NCBI GenBank assembly: GCA_964652155.1
Contig: CAZZBK010000008.1
Location: 17,520 to 81,519, forward strand
DNA from: CAZZBK01 sp964652155
Lineage (GTDB): Bacteria; Planctomycetota; Planctomycetia; Pirellulales; PNKZ01
Length of the DNA: 64,000 nucleotides
Direction: 5' to 3'
The notes under the pieces are model-generated. The model saw only the letters and a list, made by a program, of their open reading frames with translations. It was not told where the DNA came from and searched no databases. The translations under genes were made by a program, and so were the position numbers. This document shows, piece by piece, positions 17,329 through 25,983 of this stretch. Numbering within the stretch: the stretch's first letter is position 1; every line of letters begins with the position of its first letter.

Positions 17329-18219
17329 ATGTTATCACAAATCTATAAGGCATTTTTGGTCGCCTCGCTCGTCGTGGGATTGCTGCCTACGACTCCCTGT
17401 TCGGCGCAGGGGTTGCTGGACCCGTGGGGCTTGAAAGAGCGCGGCCCGCAAACGCTGCTTCGATGGTGGGATGCTGGCGAGGAAGAGTTCGAGGTGCACG
17501 AGCGGATCATCACCGATCGACCGCACATTGCCGAGGCCGCGACGACCGTCGGCTTGGGGCACGTGCAGATCGAGACCGGGTACACGTACTATCTCGACGG
17601 CGAGGCGGGCACGCGGCTTCAAACCCACTCGTATCCAGAGGCCTTGTTTCGGATCGGCATGTTCCAGGAGTGGTTCGAGTTTCGCATCGCCTACAATTAT
17701 CTCAGCCAGCAGACCGATTCAGCGACCGGACGCACGTTTGTCGGCGGCAGTGACGACCTGTACCTGGGTGCCAAGGTGGCGTTGGCCAAGCAGTCGGGCT
17801 TTCTGCCCGAGCTGACCATTTTTCCGCAGATGAAAGTTCCCAGCGGCGGCTCGGCGTTCACTGCGGGGCAGGTGCTCCCGGGCGTGAATTTTGTTTACGC
17901 TTGGCATGTCACCGACACCTTTGAACTCGAGTGCAACACGCAGGTCAACAAGCGTCTGGATGATGACGCTCATATCTATACCGAGGTCTTGCAGACGGTC
18001 AATTTTGAGCTCGACCTGAACGAGAAGTTCATGGTGTTCAACGAGTTCGTGCTGTTTTCGCCCGTCGGCTCGCACACCAATCATGTCGAGTGGTACACGC
18101 ACCCGGGCGTGCATTATTTCATCCTTCCGAATTTGCAGTTGGACGTTCACGCGGCGGTGGGGCTCAACCGCTCGGCGATCGACATGTTTGGCGGCAGCGG
18201 GCTGTCGTGGCGCTGGTAA
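17329..18219 (+). CDS. outer-membrane beta-barrel protein (phenol-degradation meta-pathway 'transporter' type)
   Basis: A 296-residue secreted protein with a signal peptide (hydrophobic AFLVASLVVGLL, cleavage near CSAQG) followed by alternating beta-strand segments rich in aromatic residues and ending in ...SWRW with a terminal aromatic residue, as in outer-membrane barrels. VQIETGYTYYLDG, DLYLGAKVALAKQ and FPQMKVPSGG match the pattern of the MetA-pathway-of-phenol-degradation protein family, whose function is not firmly known. The ATG at 17329 has AGGA 8 bases upstream; ATG 17308 and GTG 17254 are in frame too. The kinase gene follows 86 bases downstream on the same strand. Confidence 0.75.
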   Translation: MLSQIYKAFLVASLVVGLLPTTPCSAQGLLDPWGLKERGPQTLLRWWDAGEEEFEVHERIITDRPHIAEAATTVGLGHVQIETGYTYYLDGEAGTRLQTHSYPEALFRIGMFQEWFEFRIAYNYLSQQTDSATGRTFVGGSDDLYLGAKVALAKQSGFLPELTIFPQMKVPSGGSAFTAGQVLPGVNFVYAWHVTDTFELECNTQVNKRLDDDAHIYTEVLQTVNFELDLNEKFMVFNEFVLFSPVGSHTNHVEWYTHPGVHYFILPNLQLDVHAAVGLNRSAIDMFGGSGLSWRW

Positions 18220-18305
18220 TCGACGACGGCCGACTTGTGATTTCGGTCGCCAAGGAGCATCATGGATGCTGGTGAGTCGCGCGTCCCTCGCAGCTCAGGC
18301 ATCGC

Positions 18306-20126
18306 ATGGTTCCGCAGCAGCTTGGCCCCTATCGTCTCGATTCACCCCTGGGCAAAGGGGGCATGGGGACGGTCTATGCCGCCGTCGAGGTGCATACCGG
18401 CGAGCGAGCGGCGGTCAAGGTGCTCTCGGCCGCCCTGGGGCGCGAGGAGGGCTTTTTGGACCGGTTCAGCGCCGAGATCGAAAGCCTTCGCAAACTTCGC
18501 CATCCAAACATTGTCCGCCTGCTCGGCTTTGGCGAGGAAGACGGCGTGCATTACTACGCAATGGAACTCGTCGCCGGACATAGTCTCGAAGACGAGTTGC
18601 GTGCCGGGGCGCGCTACAGTTGGCGGCAAACGGCCGATATCGGCGCGCAGGTGTGCCGCGCTCTGCGCCACGCGCACGATCGGGGCGTTATTCATCGTGA
18701 CGTCAAACCGGCCAATCTGCTCCTCAGCCCCGACGGCACGGTCAAGCTCTCCGACTTTGGCATCGCCAAGTTGTTTGGCAGCTCGGGTCTGACGGGCGAT
18801 GGCGTGTTGGGGACCGCCGACTATATGTCTCCCGAGCAGGCCGACGGCCGACCGGTCACGCATCGCTGTGACCTGTACAGCCTGGGAAGCGTCATGTACG
18901 CACTGCTCGCGGGTCGTCCGCCATTCCTGGCCAAATCGGTCGTCGAGATGTTGCAGCTCCAACGCTATGCGGAACCCGAGCCCATTCATCGACTCGTGCG
19001 GGGCGTGCCCGACGAGTTCGAGCAACTCCTCGATCTGCTTTTGCAGAAAGAGCCTGAACGGCGTGTGCCGACGGCACTTGCACTGGCGCGTCGACTCGAG
19101 TTGATCCGAGATTTGCCCAGCCCGGTAACGCCTGCAAACCCGAGCCCGTCGCACGGTTCGAGCGTTGAGTCGGACATCACCCACGAAGGAACCGGAGTCA
19201 GCCAGCGCCCCGCAGCCAACGTGGCGTCGACGGCCGTCGACGCCACGAGGTCCCCTGCCCCGTCGGTCAATCCCCAGGCCCGGACCGCCTTGCCACGCGA
19301 CCCTAACAGCGGCCAGCTTGAGACGACGGCACTCCCTTCGCTGGCCGGAGTGAATGGCAACAGCGGTCGGCTTCGTCCCTTGGGTCAGCGCAGCTTCACG
19401 CCCATCGGCGAGATCGACGAAAGTGTCCGCGTCGAACCCCATGGCGAGCGGGCCGCGGGTTGGATCTCGCCGCAGACCTGGGCGTTGGTGGCGGCACTGT
19501 TGAGCGTCGGGGCCGTGTTGTGGTACCAGCTCCAACCGCCGTCGGCGAACACGTTGTACCAGCGCGTCAAGCAGGCGGCCGACGAATCGCCCGATCGGCT
19601 GCTGCTCGCGGAGCGCGACGTCGAGTCGTTCATCAGTTTCTACCCGCGCGACACACGCACCGACGAGGTCGAGCGTTATCAGCAACAGATCGACCGGCTC
19701 AAGTTTCGGCAAAAAATGGAGCGACTCGCGCGACGCTTGGCGGCAGGCGACAAGCTGTCGCCGATCCAGGCCTCGTTCGTCGAATTCATTCGCCTGGAAA
19801 ACAGCGACTCGCAACGCTGCCGGACGCTGCTGCAAGCCTTGATCGATCTGTATCAAGCGGACGAAGAACTGCCCGGAGACGATCGCTTGTGCCTCGACCT
19901 GGCTCGACAAAAGGTGGCCGACATCGAAAGCCGCCTGCGCTCGATTGTTGCCCGAGACGAATTGACCCGCGCACTCGACCAAATCGAGCAAATCTCCGCG
20001 AATACGCCGCAGGACGCGGCCCAGCGACTCCGCGCCTTTGTGCTGCTTTACGAGGGAAAACCGGGCGCCGAGCCGCTTGTCGAGCGGGCCAAGTCCATGT
20101 TGGTTAAACTAGCGGATAGCAAATGA
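18306..20126 (+). CDS. Hanks-type serine/threonine protein kinase, membrane-anchored
   Basis: A 606-residue receptor-like kinase. The kinase domain fills residues 8-270: glycine loop GKGGMG (16-21), Lys38 in AAVKVL, HRDVKPAN (130-137, catalytic Asp132), DFG (150-152) and DYMSPEQ. A Ser/Pro/Thr-rich linker follows, then one transmembrane helix at about 390-410 (ALVAALLSVGAVLWYQL). The C-terminal 195 residues are helical and charged, likely coiled-coil, outside the cytoplasmic membrane. This is the PASTA-less planctomycete type; the extracytoplasmic part has no ligand domain I know. The ATG at 18306 lies close to the first kinase strand, as expected. Neighbours are the outer-membrane protein upstream and hemB downstream. 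Confidence 0.95.
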   Translation: MVPQQLGPYRLDSPLGKGGMGTVYAAVEVHTGERAAVKVLSAALGREEGFLDRFSAEIESLRKLRHPNIVRLLGFGEEDGVHYYAMELVAGHSLEDELRAGARYSWRQTADIGAQVCRALRHAHDRGVIHRDVKPANLLLSPDGTVKLSDFGIAKLFGSSGLTGDGVLGTADYMSPEQADGRPVTHRCDLYSLGSVMYALLAGRPPFLAKSVVEMLQLQRYAEPEPIHRLVRGVPDEFEQLLDLLLQKEPERRVPTALALARRLELIRDLPSPVTPANPSPSHGSSVESDITHEGTGVSQRPAANVASTAVDATRSPAPSVNPQARTALPRDPNSGQLETTALPSLAGVNGNSGRLRPLGQRSFTPIGEIDESVRVEPHGERAAGWISPQTWALVAALLSVGAVLWYQLQPPSANTLYQRVKQAADESPDRLLLAERDVESFISFYPRDTRTDEVERYQQQIDRLKFRQKMERLARRLAAGDKLSPIQASFVEFIRLENSDSQRCRTLLQALIDLYQADEELPGDDRLCLDLARQKVADIESRLRSIVARDELTRALDQIEQISANTPQDAAQRLRAFVLLYEGKPGAEPLVERAKSMLVKLADSK

Positions 20127-20201
20127 CGATGTTAAGCATCCCACTCCCCAAGGGATAAGGTTCCTACGACCGGCCCTCAAGCTGCGACGAGAAAGTGTTT
20201 C

Positions 20202-21215
20202 ATGTCTGACTATGCCGATTCACGATTTCCCACCACGCGACTGCGTCGCTTGCGCTACTCGCCCCAGGTGCGCTCGCTGGCGCGCGACGTACACTTAAGC
20301 CCCGCGCAGCTAATCCTGCCGCTGTTTGTCCGCGGCGGCTCAGGCATCCGGCAAGAGATCCGGTCGATGCCGGGCGTGTATCAGATGTCGCTCGACGTGC
20401 TGGCCGAGGAGATGGCTCAGATCGCGACACTCGGCCTCGGGGGCGTAATTCTGTTCGGCATCCCCGATCGCAAAGACGCGATGGGCAGCGACGCCTTGAG
20501 CGCCGACGGCATCATTGCCCAGGCGCTGCGCGTGGCGCGCCAGGCCGCTCCCGACACGCTGCTCGTCACCGACGTTTGCTGCTGCGAGTACACCGATCAC
20601 GGTCACTGCGGCGTCATCCACTCTCGCGCGGGCCGAGCCGACGTGGACAACGACCCGACGCTCGAACTGCTGGGCCGACAGGCTGTCGCGCACGCTCAGG
20701 CTGGTGCCGACTTGGTGGCCCCCAGCGGGATGATGGACGGCATGGTCGGCGCGATACGCCGCTCACTCGACGCCGCGCAGTTCACGCACGTGCCGATCCT
20801 CAGCTACGCCGTCAAGTACGCCAGTTCGTTCTATGGACCGTTTCGCGACGCGGCCGAGAGCACGCCCCAATTCGGCGACCGCCGCACTTATCAGATGGAC
20901 CCCGCGAGCGGCAGCGGTCAGGCCTTGCGCGAGGCCGAACTCGATTTGGCCGAAGGGGCCGACATGCTGATGGTCAAACCCGCCCTGGCGTACCTCGACA
21001 TCATTCGCCAGGTCCACGATCGGTTTCCGGGCGTGCCGCTGGCGGCGTACAACGTGTCAGGTGAGTACAGCATGGTGAAAGCCGCCGCCCAGCGCGGCTG
21101 GATCGACGAGCGCAACGTGGTGATCGAGTCACTCACCGCCATTCGCCGCTCCGGTGCCTCGATCATCCTCACCTATTGGGCCAAAGACGTGGCCCAGTGG
21201 CTCAGCGGAAAATAA
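20202..21215 (+). CDS. hemB: porphobilinogen synthase (delta-aminolevulinate dehydratase)
   Basis: A 337-residue enzyme of haem biosynthesis that joins two 5-aminolevulinates into porphobilinogen. The zinc-binding cysteine cluster DVCCCEYTDHGHCG is present, so this is a zinc-dependent rather than magnesium-only form. The two active-site lysines lie in SYAVKYASSFYGPFRDAA and in MVKPALAYLD. GSGQALREAELDLAEGADM is also diagnostic. It starts 75 bases after the kinase gene stop and is probably transcribed separately. The last codons (SGK, stop) share the 11-base sequence CAGCGGAAAAT with the gap downstream. Confidence 0.97.
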   Translation: MSDYADSRFPTTRLRRLRYSPQVRSLARDVHLSPAQLILPLFVRGGSGIRQEIRSMPGVYQMSLDVLAEEMAQIATLGLGGVILFGIPDRKDAMGSDALSADGIIAQALRVARQAAPDTLLVTDVCCCEYTDHGHCGVIHSRAGRADVDNDPTLELLGRQAVAHAQAGADLVAPSGMMDGMVGAIRRSLDAAQFTHVPILSYAVKYASSFYGPFRDAAESTPQFGDRRTYQMDPASGSGQALREAELDLAEGADMLMVKPALAYLDIIRQVHDRFPGVPLAAYNVSGEYSMVKAAAQRGWIDERNVVIESLTAIRRSGASIILTYWAKDVAQWLSGK

Positions 21216-21240
21216 GAGCGTCTAACAAAATGGCAGCAGA

Positions 21241-21255
21241 GAGGGGGACAGTCCC
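21241..21255. repeat. short GAGGGGGACAGTCCC repeat after hemB
   Basis: Matches 14 of 15 bases of 8405-8419 in the opposite orientation. It is bracketed by an 11-base direct repeat (CAGCGGAAAAT at 21203-21213, the end of hemB, and at 21257-21267), which looks like a small insertion with duplicated flanks. It lies in the 68-base convergent gap between hemB and the RbsD/FucU gene. Confidence 0.5.
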
Positions 21256-21283
21256 ACAGCGGAAAATGAACGGTTGAACAAGC

Positions 21284-21730
21284 TCACTCAGCCCGCACCC
21301 CGATCGAGAGCAACAAATTCGCAAACCGCTGCATGTCGCCGGTCTGCACCGTGACGACGTGATCGACGGTCATCACCGCCTCATAAAAATCCCACTTCTT
21401 GATCGGCTTCAACTCCAGATCGAGCTGGGACTTCTGGAGCACCGCGCGGTACTCGGCCCACACCGGAGGGTCTTGGCCCGTCGAGTACGGATCGCTCGCC
21501 TCGTACATCATCGTGTTCACCTCGTCGATCGGCACGGCCGATAGCAGCACTTCGAGCACTTGCGTGCAGGTCACCAACCCTGGCGCGAGATTGAGGCACA
21601 CCAACTCGGCGTTCGGCCCCTTCTTGGTCGAGGCGGGGTAATGGCCATCGGCGATCAGAATTTTCGCGTGATGCCCCGCGCGGCCCAGAATCTCATTGAG
21701 CTGCGGATGAATCAATCGATGTCGTAACAT
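21284..21730 (-). CDS. RbsD/FucU family sugar mutarotase
   Basis: A 148-residue protein of the RbsD/FucU fold, which interconverts anomers of ribose or fucose. The N-terminal HPQLNEILGRAGHHAKILIADGHYP contains the conserved catalytic His (GHHAKI) and the DGHYP motif. It is the last gene of a five-gene minus-strand operon: its ATG comes right after the stop of the TIM-barrel isomerase gene. FucU and RbsD cannot be separated with certainty by eye; the operon context (sugar acids, epimerase) fits a fucose- or hexuronate-like substrate better than ribose, since no ribokinase or ABC transporter is present. Confidence 0.88.
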   Translation of the reverse strand: MLRHRLIHPQLNEILGRAGHHAKILIADGHYPASTKKGPNAELVCLNLAPGLVTCTQVLEVLLSAVPIDEVNTMMYEASDPYSTGQDPPVWAEYRAVLQKSQLDLELKPIKKWDFYEAVMTVDHVVTVQTGDMQRFANLLLSIGVRAE

Positions 21731-21732
21731 GC

Positions 21733-22548
21733 TTACTTCCCCACGAATTGACGATAAGCTTGGATCGTTTGCTTGGCCGCGGCGAGCGAATCGGGCAGCG
21801 GCAGCGCCTCGGCCGAGAGAAACCGCTCATAACCGATCGAGCGCAGCGCTTCGATCATCGGCTTGAAATCGAGATGTCCCATCCCGGCCGCGCGCCGGTT
21901 CGAGTCGACAAAATGCACGTGGCCAATGTACCGGCCACCGCTGCGCAAGGCCGCCGCAATGTCGACCTCTTCGATGTTCATGTGGAACAAATCGGCCAAC
22001 AGCCGGACGTTGTCGTTCGAGAGCCCCTGGAGAATCTTCACCCCCGTGGCCACCGTGTTGCACATGTTCGTCTCATACCGATTGAGCGGCTCGTAGATCA
22101 GTGGCACGCCGTATTGCAGGGCATGTGAACCGAGGTCGTTCAGCGCTTCGGTCAGCCAAGCGAGAGCCGTGGGGTGATCGACCCCATTGCCGCTGCGACC
22201 CTGCATCGAGCCGATGATTGCCGGCGCGCCGAAGGGCCCCGCCAGGTCGATGATCGATCGGATGAACGCACGCGCTCGCTGACGTGCATTCGCGTCGGGC
22301 AAGCAGAGGTGCAGTTGATGCTTGACCCAACCGGCACCGGTCCCCACGGCCGCCAGCTTGAGCCCATGATCGTCGAGCAGCTTCCGCAAGAGCATGGTGT
22401 CGACCGCCTCGGGTCCCGGCGGGAACACCTCGACCGCGTCGAAGCCCAGTTCCTTGGCGCTACGGCAACCCGCGGCCAGGTCGTCCCAAAATACGAACGG
22501 TCCCCCGCGGGCTTCGTTGACCAGACTAATCGTGACGGCCGATTGCAT
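21733..22548 (-). CDS. sugar phosphate isomerase/epimerase (AP endonuclease 2-type TIM barrel)
   Basis: A 271-residue TIM-barrel protein of the xylose-isomerase-like AP_endonuc_2 group. Metal-ligand segments are PLIYEPLNRYETN (Glu), LLADLFHMNIEE (Asp and His), HVHFVDSNRRAAG and the C-terminal LSAEALP (Glu). Such proteins interconvert ketoses by C2 or C3 epimerisation or isomerise hydroxypyruvate. GAGAG lies 7 bases before the ATG at 22548, which fixes the start; the longer open frame upstream reads through the intergenic hairpins. It sits between the SDR gene and the RbsD/FucU gene in one operon. Confidence 0.86.
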   Translation of the reverse strand: MQSAVTISLVNEARGGPFVFWDDLAAGCRSAKELGFDAVEVFPPGPEAVDTMLLRKLLDDHGLKLAAVGTGAGWVKHQLHLCLPDANARQRARAFIRSIIDLAGPFGAPAIIGSMQGRSGNGVDHPTALAWLTEALNDLGSHALQYGVPLIYEPLNRYETNMCNTVATGVKILQGLSNDNVRLLADLFHMNIEEVDIAAALRSGGRYIGHVHFVDSNRRAAGMGHLDFKPMIEALRSIGYERFLSAEALPLPDSLAAAKQTIQAYRQFVGK

Positions 22549-22566
22549 AGGGTGACTCTCTCGGTA

Positions 22567-22627
22567 GGGCACGTGCAACGTGCCATCTTCACGTGTGATC
22601 AAGCAAACCGGCACGTTGCACGTGCCC
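22567..22627. promoter_or_regulatory. perfect 18-bp inverted repeat made of two small hairpins
   Basis: GGGCACGTGCAACGTGCC (22567-22584) is the exact reverse complement of 22610-22627, with a 25-base spacer. Each arm is itself a hairpin of the form GGCACGT-NNN-ACGTGCC, so four copies of the half-site ACGTGCC are present. It lies between the SDR and isomerase genes inside the hexuronate operon. It could be a regulator operator for an internal promoter, or an mRNA processing/stability structure. There is no U tract, so it is unlikely to be a simple terminator. Confidence 0.7.
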
Positions 22628-22666
22628 GACCTATTCTGACGGCGACAAGTTGCCGGCTTGGGGAGG

Positions 22667-23476
22667 TCATATCGTGACCGACGCGAAACCGCCATCGACG
22701 ACGATGTTCTGCCCTGTCACGAACGACGAGGCCTGCTGTGACGCCAGCCAGACGATCGCGCCAGCCAACTCCTCCGGCTTGCCAAAGCGACCCATCGGCG
22801 TGTGACCGATAATCTGACCACCGCGCTCGGTGTAGCTGCCGTCGGGCTTGAAGAGCAGTGCGCGATTTTGCTCGGCCGGGAAAAAGCCCGGGCTGATCGC
22901 GTTGACTCGAATCCCCTTGGTGGCCCACTCACGCGCGAGGAACAACGTCAAGTTGATGACGGCCGCCTTGGCCGCCGAGTACGCAACCACGCGCGACAAC
23001 GGAATCATGCCCGACATGGACGCAATGTTGATGATGCTGCCCTTGCCGGCTGCCAGCATCGACTCGCCAAACACCTGACTGGGGAGCAACACCCCGCCAA
23101 CGAGATTCAACTCGAAGACCCCCTGCCAAGCGGCGAGCGGTAACTTGCAGAAGTCGGCTCCCGGCGGGAGCGTCGCGTCCGGGCGATTACCGCCGGTGGC
23201 GTTGACCAACACGCTGATCGGGCCCCACTTGGCCGCGATCGCATCTCGGGCCGCGACCAGCGAGTCGCGCTCGAGCGCGTCGGCCGCTTGGAACAACGCC
23301 TGGCCGCCCGCCGCTTCGATCGCGCGGACACGCTCCTGGCCACGCTCGGCATTGCGGCCGATGACGACCACCCGCGCACCTGCCTGCGCCAAGGCGTCGG
23401 CCATCGCGCCCCCCAAGACACCGGTGCCACCAATCACGGCGGCGGTCTCGTTCGATAAATCGAAAATGTTTTTCAT
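22667..23476 (-). CDS. SDR-family oxidoreductase (fructuronate/mannonate or gluconate type)
   Basis: A 269-residue classical short-chain dehydrogenase. Cofactor motif GGTGVLGG (residues 16-23), NATGG where NNAG is usual, catalytic Ser in IASMSG, and Tyr/Lys in YSAAK; the C-terminus NIVVDGGF is the normal end. The segment ATGGNRPDATLPPGADF with a long loop is seen in the SDR group annotated as D-mannonate oxidoreductases. Next to a UxaE-like epimerase this suggests reduction of fructuronate to mannonate, but gluconate dehydrogenases look similar. It belongs to the minus-strand operon 25890-21284. Confidence 0.87.
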   Translation of the reverse strand: MKNIFDLSNETAAVIGGTGVLGGAMADALAQAGARVVVIGRNAERGQERVRAIEAAGGQALFQAADALERDSLVAARDAIAAKWGPISVLVNATGGNRPDATLPPGADFCKLPLAAWQGVFELNLVGGVLLPSQVFGESMLAAGKGSIINIASMSGMIPLSRVVAYSAAKAAVINLTLFLAREWATKGIRVNAISPGFFPAEQNRALLFKPDGSYTERGGQIIGHTPMGRFGKPEELAGAIVWLASQQASSFVTGQNIVVDGGFASVTI

Positions 23477-23576
23477 CGCAGGTGAGTCCTACAAGATTGC
23501 GTGTGATGGAAAGTCGAATTGAGTAGCGCCCATGTGCAAAGCGACCGGTCCCAGAGTGACCGGCTATGGGAGTCGA

Positions 23577-24827
23577 TCATTTTACAAACAAAGGCTTGAG
23601 GTGACGCTCATACAAGTTGTCGGTCACGTTCTTGGCGATCGTTTTCTCGCACGTCTTGAGCATGTGCAAGTAATGGTCGCCCAACTCAGCCGCGATTTTA
23701 TAGCCGACGTGGATCAACTGCCGCAAAGAGATATTGAACAGCGGATTGCTTTGGTCGTGCCGCAACGCGCCGACGTATTGCTCGGCTGACCAGCGCGCGA
23801 CCTCGTCGACCGAGGGCAACTTGCTCACGTCGATGTCGATCACCGCGGCGTAGGGCGCGCAGAGGGCGTCTTTCTTGGCCAGGGCTTTGGCATAAATCTT
23901 CTTGGCCAGTTCGAGCCCTTCGCCACCGGCCTCGGCGAGCCCGATCACCTCTTCGAGCCACGTCGTGCCAGCAGTCTTAATGTGCAAGCCCGCGTCAAAG
24001 CGTGCGATCGCCCGACGAATCGGAGCGTAGATCGAGAACTTGTCGCTCCCCGAGTGTACGCTCAGCTTAAGATTCTTGGGGAGCCCGAACTGCTTGATTG
24101 CATAGGCGATGACGGCCAGGTCGTCGTTAAATTCCTTCTCGAACTGCACGATGTTGCCGACGTAGTCGACCCCTTTGTTGAAGCGGCCCGTGAACTTGGG
24201 AGCAATCGTCTGCAACGGGATTTTCTCGGCGGCGAGCAGCGCCAGAATCACGAGCAACTCGCCGGGCGTTTGTGGACTGTCGGTCTCGTCCATCGAGACT
24301 TCGGTGATAAAGTTGTCGGCCCCTTTGGTCGACGCGATGTGACGATAGATTTTACCCGCCTCTTGCACGGCGAGCAGATACTTGGCCGCGATCCGCTCGA
24401 CATCGGCGCGCGAGAGTTGAAATGGTTCAACGATGCCAGGCACCGTAATGGTACCGACGAGTTGCGCGTGGCCGTCGGCAAATGCCTTGACCGCGGCCGG
24501 GTCGGCCGGCTTGCCAATCGAGTCGGCGACGTCGATCGTGTAAAAGTCGCTGGTCGAGATAAATCCGTCGACCGTTTCCAGACGGATGTGATCGGCATCG
24601 ATATGGAACGGCTTCGACCAACCCAGTTCGCGCACAGCAACCTCGGCCGCGGCGCGGACGCTTGGCGGCTGTGAGCCGACGGTCGTGTGTTCGCGATACG
24701 ACTTGTTCCACACCGGCACAATGTCCGCGCCTTGCTTAGCGGCTAAGATACAAGCTTGGAGTTGCGCCTTCGCCTGATGCGCGAAACGGTCTCCCATCCC
24801 GAACGAGTATTTACCAAGGGTTAACAT
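23577..24827 (-). CDS. tagaturonate/fructuronate epimerase-like protein (UxaE family)
   Basis: A 416-residue protein that resembles UxaE, the hexuronate epimerase described from Thermotoga that converts tagaturonate to fructuronate. Segments consistent with this are LGKYSFGMGDRFAHQAKAQL at the N-terminus, FITEVSMDETDSPQTP, HSGSDKFSIY, and the C-terminal LYERHLKPLF. It is a metal-dependent TIM-barrel-type enzyme by inference. The assignment rests on remembered family features and on the operon, which also encodes a zinc dehydrogenase, an SDR, an isomerase and a mutarotase. Mannonate dehydratase (UxuA) and KDG kinase are absent from the window, so the rest of the route must lie elsewhere. Confidence 0.75.
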   Translation of the reverse strand: MLTLGKYSFGMGDRFAHQAKAQLQACILAAKQGADIVPVWNKSYREHTTVGSQPPSVRAAAEVAVRELGWSKPFHIDADHIRLETVDGFISTSDFYTIDVADSIGKPADPAAVKAFADGHAQLVGTITVPGIVEPFQLSRADVERIAAKYLLAVQEAGKIYRHIASTKGADNFITEVSMDETDSPQTPGELLVILALLAAEKIPLQTIAPKFTGRFNKGVDYVGNIVQFEKEFNDDLAVIAYAIKQFGLPKNLKLSVHSGSDKFSIYAPIRRAIARFDAGLHIKTAGTTWLEEVIGLAEAGGEGLELAKKIYAKALAKKDALCAPYAAVIDIDVSKLPSVDEVARWSAEQYVGALRHDQSNPLFNISLRQLIHVGYKIAAELGDHYLHMLKTCEKTIAKNVTDNLYERHLKPLFVK

Positions 24828-24867
24828 GGTACGTCTGGAGCCTCAAGAAGCATGTTGTAAATCAGGA

Positions 24868-25890
24868 TCAGTTGCCGACTTCGACCACCGCTTTAATCAC
24901 TCCCGTCTCGGGCTTGGTGTAGCTGGGGAAAACATCCGCCAACTCGTCGAGGCAGGTGCGATGCGTGACCCACGGCGCGGTATCAATCTGGCCATCTTCA
25001 ATGAGCTTGATGATTCGTGTGAAGTCGGCCGGCAACGCGTTGCGACTGCACAACAGGGTCCCCTCGGGCTTGTGAAACACCGGGTGCTTGAAGGTCACGT
25101 CGCTCGTGGTGATGCCGACATACACGAGCCGACCCGTCGGGGCGACGTAGCCAAAGGCGTTCGACATTGAGACATTCGAGCCGGTGGCGTCGATAACCAC
25201 GTCGGGCAAATTGCCGTCCGTGACACGTCGCAAATCCTGCTCGACGTTCTCGCCCAGCTTGAGGGTCTCGTCGACCTTCATCACCTCTTTACAGAATTGC
25301 AACCGCTGGTCGTTCATGTCGAGCACGATCGACCGCGCGCCGCTGAGCTTGACGAACTCGAGCGTCGCCAAGCCGATGGGACCCGCTCCGATAACAAGAC
25401 AGTTCTCCCCTTTGACCGGTGCGCCACGGTTCACGGCGTGACAGCCGATCGCAAGCGTCTCGACCAGCGCGAGCTGTTCCATCGCCAGCTTTTTCGAGAC
25501 GTGCAATTTGTCGGCCCGCAGGATGAATCGCTCGCGCAGGCCACCGTCGATCATCACGCCAATCACCTTCAGGGTCGCACAACAGTTGGTCGCTCCCTTG
25601 CGGCAGGCAATGCAGTGGCCGCAGTTCATGTACGGTTCGACGGCACAGCGATCGCCGGGCTTGACATTCGTAACCCCCGCGCCGACCGCGAGGACCTCGA
25701 CTCCCAGCTCGTGACCGGGGATGCGCGGGTACTGGAAGAACGGCATCTTACCGAGGTAGCCGCTGATATCGGTGCCGCAGATACCGACCCGATGCACCTT
25801 GACGAGCACCTCGCCCGCGCCCGGCGCATCGGGCTCGGGAATCTCCAACCGCTTGATCTGTTTCGGAGCTTCGAACTGCAAGGCTTTCAT
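24868..25890 (-). CDS. zinc-dependent sugar-acid/polyol dehydrogenase
   Basis: A 340-residue medium-chain dehydrogenase. Catalytic zinc ligands lie in GICGTD and PGHELG, the structural-zinc cysteines in CGHCIACRKGATNCC, and the NAD Rossmann motif in GAGPIG. It is close in layout to L-galactonate/L-gulonate 5-dehydrogenases and threonine dehydrogenase. The ATG at 25890 is used; a TTG five codons upstream is weaker. As the first gene of the five-gene minus-strand operon it probably feeds the UxaE-like epimerase by oxidising a C6 sugar acid to tagaturonate or fructuronate. In contrast to the dehydrogenase at 16171, all zinc sites are intact. Confidence 0.88.
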   Translation of the reverse strand: MKALQFEAPKQIKRLEIPEPDAPGAGEVLVKVHRVGICGTDISGYLGKMPFFQYPRIPGHELGVEVLAVGAGVTNVKPGDRCAVEPYMNCGHCIACRKGATNCCATLKVIGVMIDGGLRERFILRADKLHVSKKLAMEQLALVETLAIGCHAVNRGAPVKGENCLVIGAGPIGLATLEFVKLSGARSIVLDMNDQRLQFCKEVMKVDETLKLGENVEQDLRRVTDGNLPDVVIDATGSNVSMSNAFGYVAPTGRLVYVGITTSDVTFKHPVFHKPEGTLLCSRNALPADFTRIIKLIEDGQIDTAPWVTHRTCLDELADVFPSYTKPETGVIKAVVEVGN

Positions 25891-25983
25891 GACAAGAACT
25901 CGCAATGCGGAATATGGTCAGACCAATTTAATTCTAGTGATAGTCTAGGGTTCTGTCGAGGCGATCGCTATTTAGGGCGAGCA

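Noticed and set aside
18342..19991. 549-codon minus-strand open frame opposite the kinase gene
   Set aside because: The plus strand encodes a complete kinase with all motifs; the antisense frame is the result of high-GC codon use.
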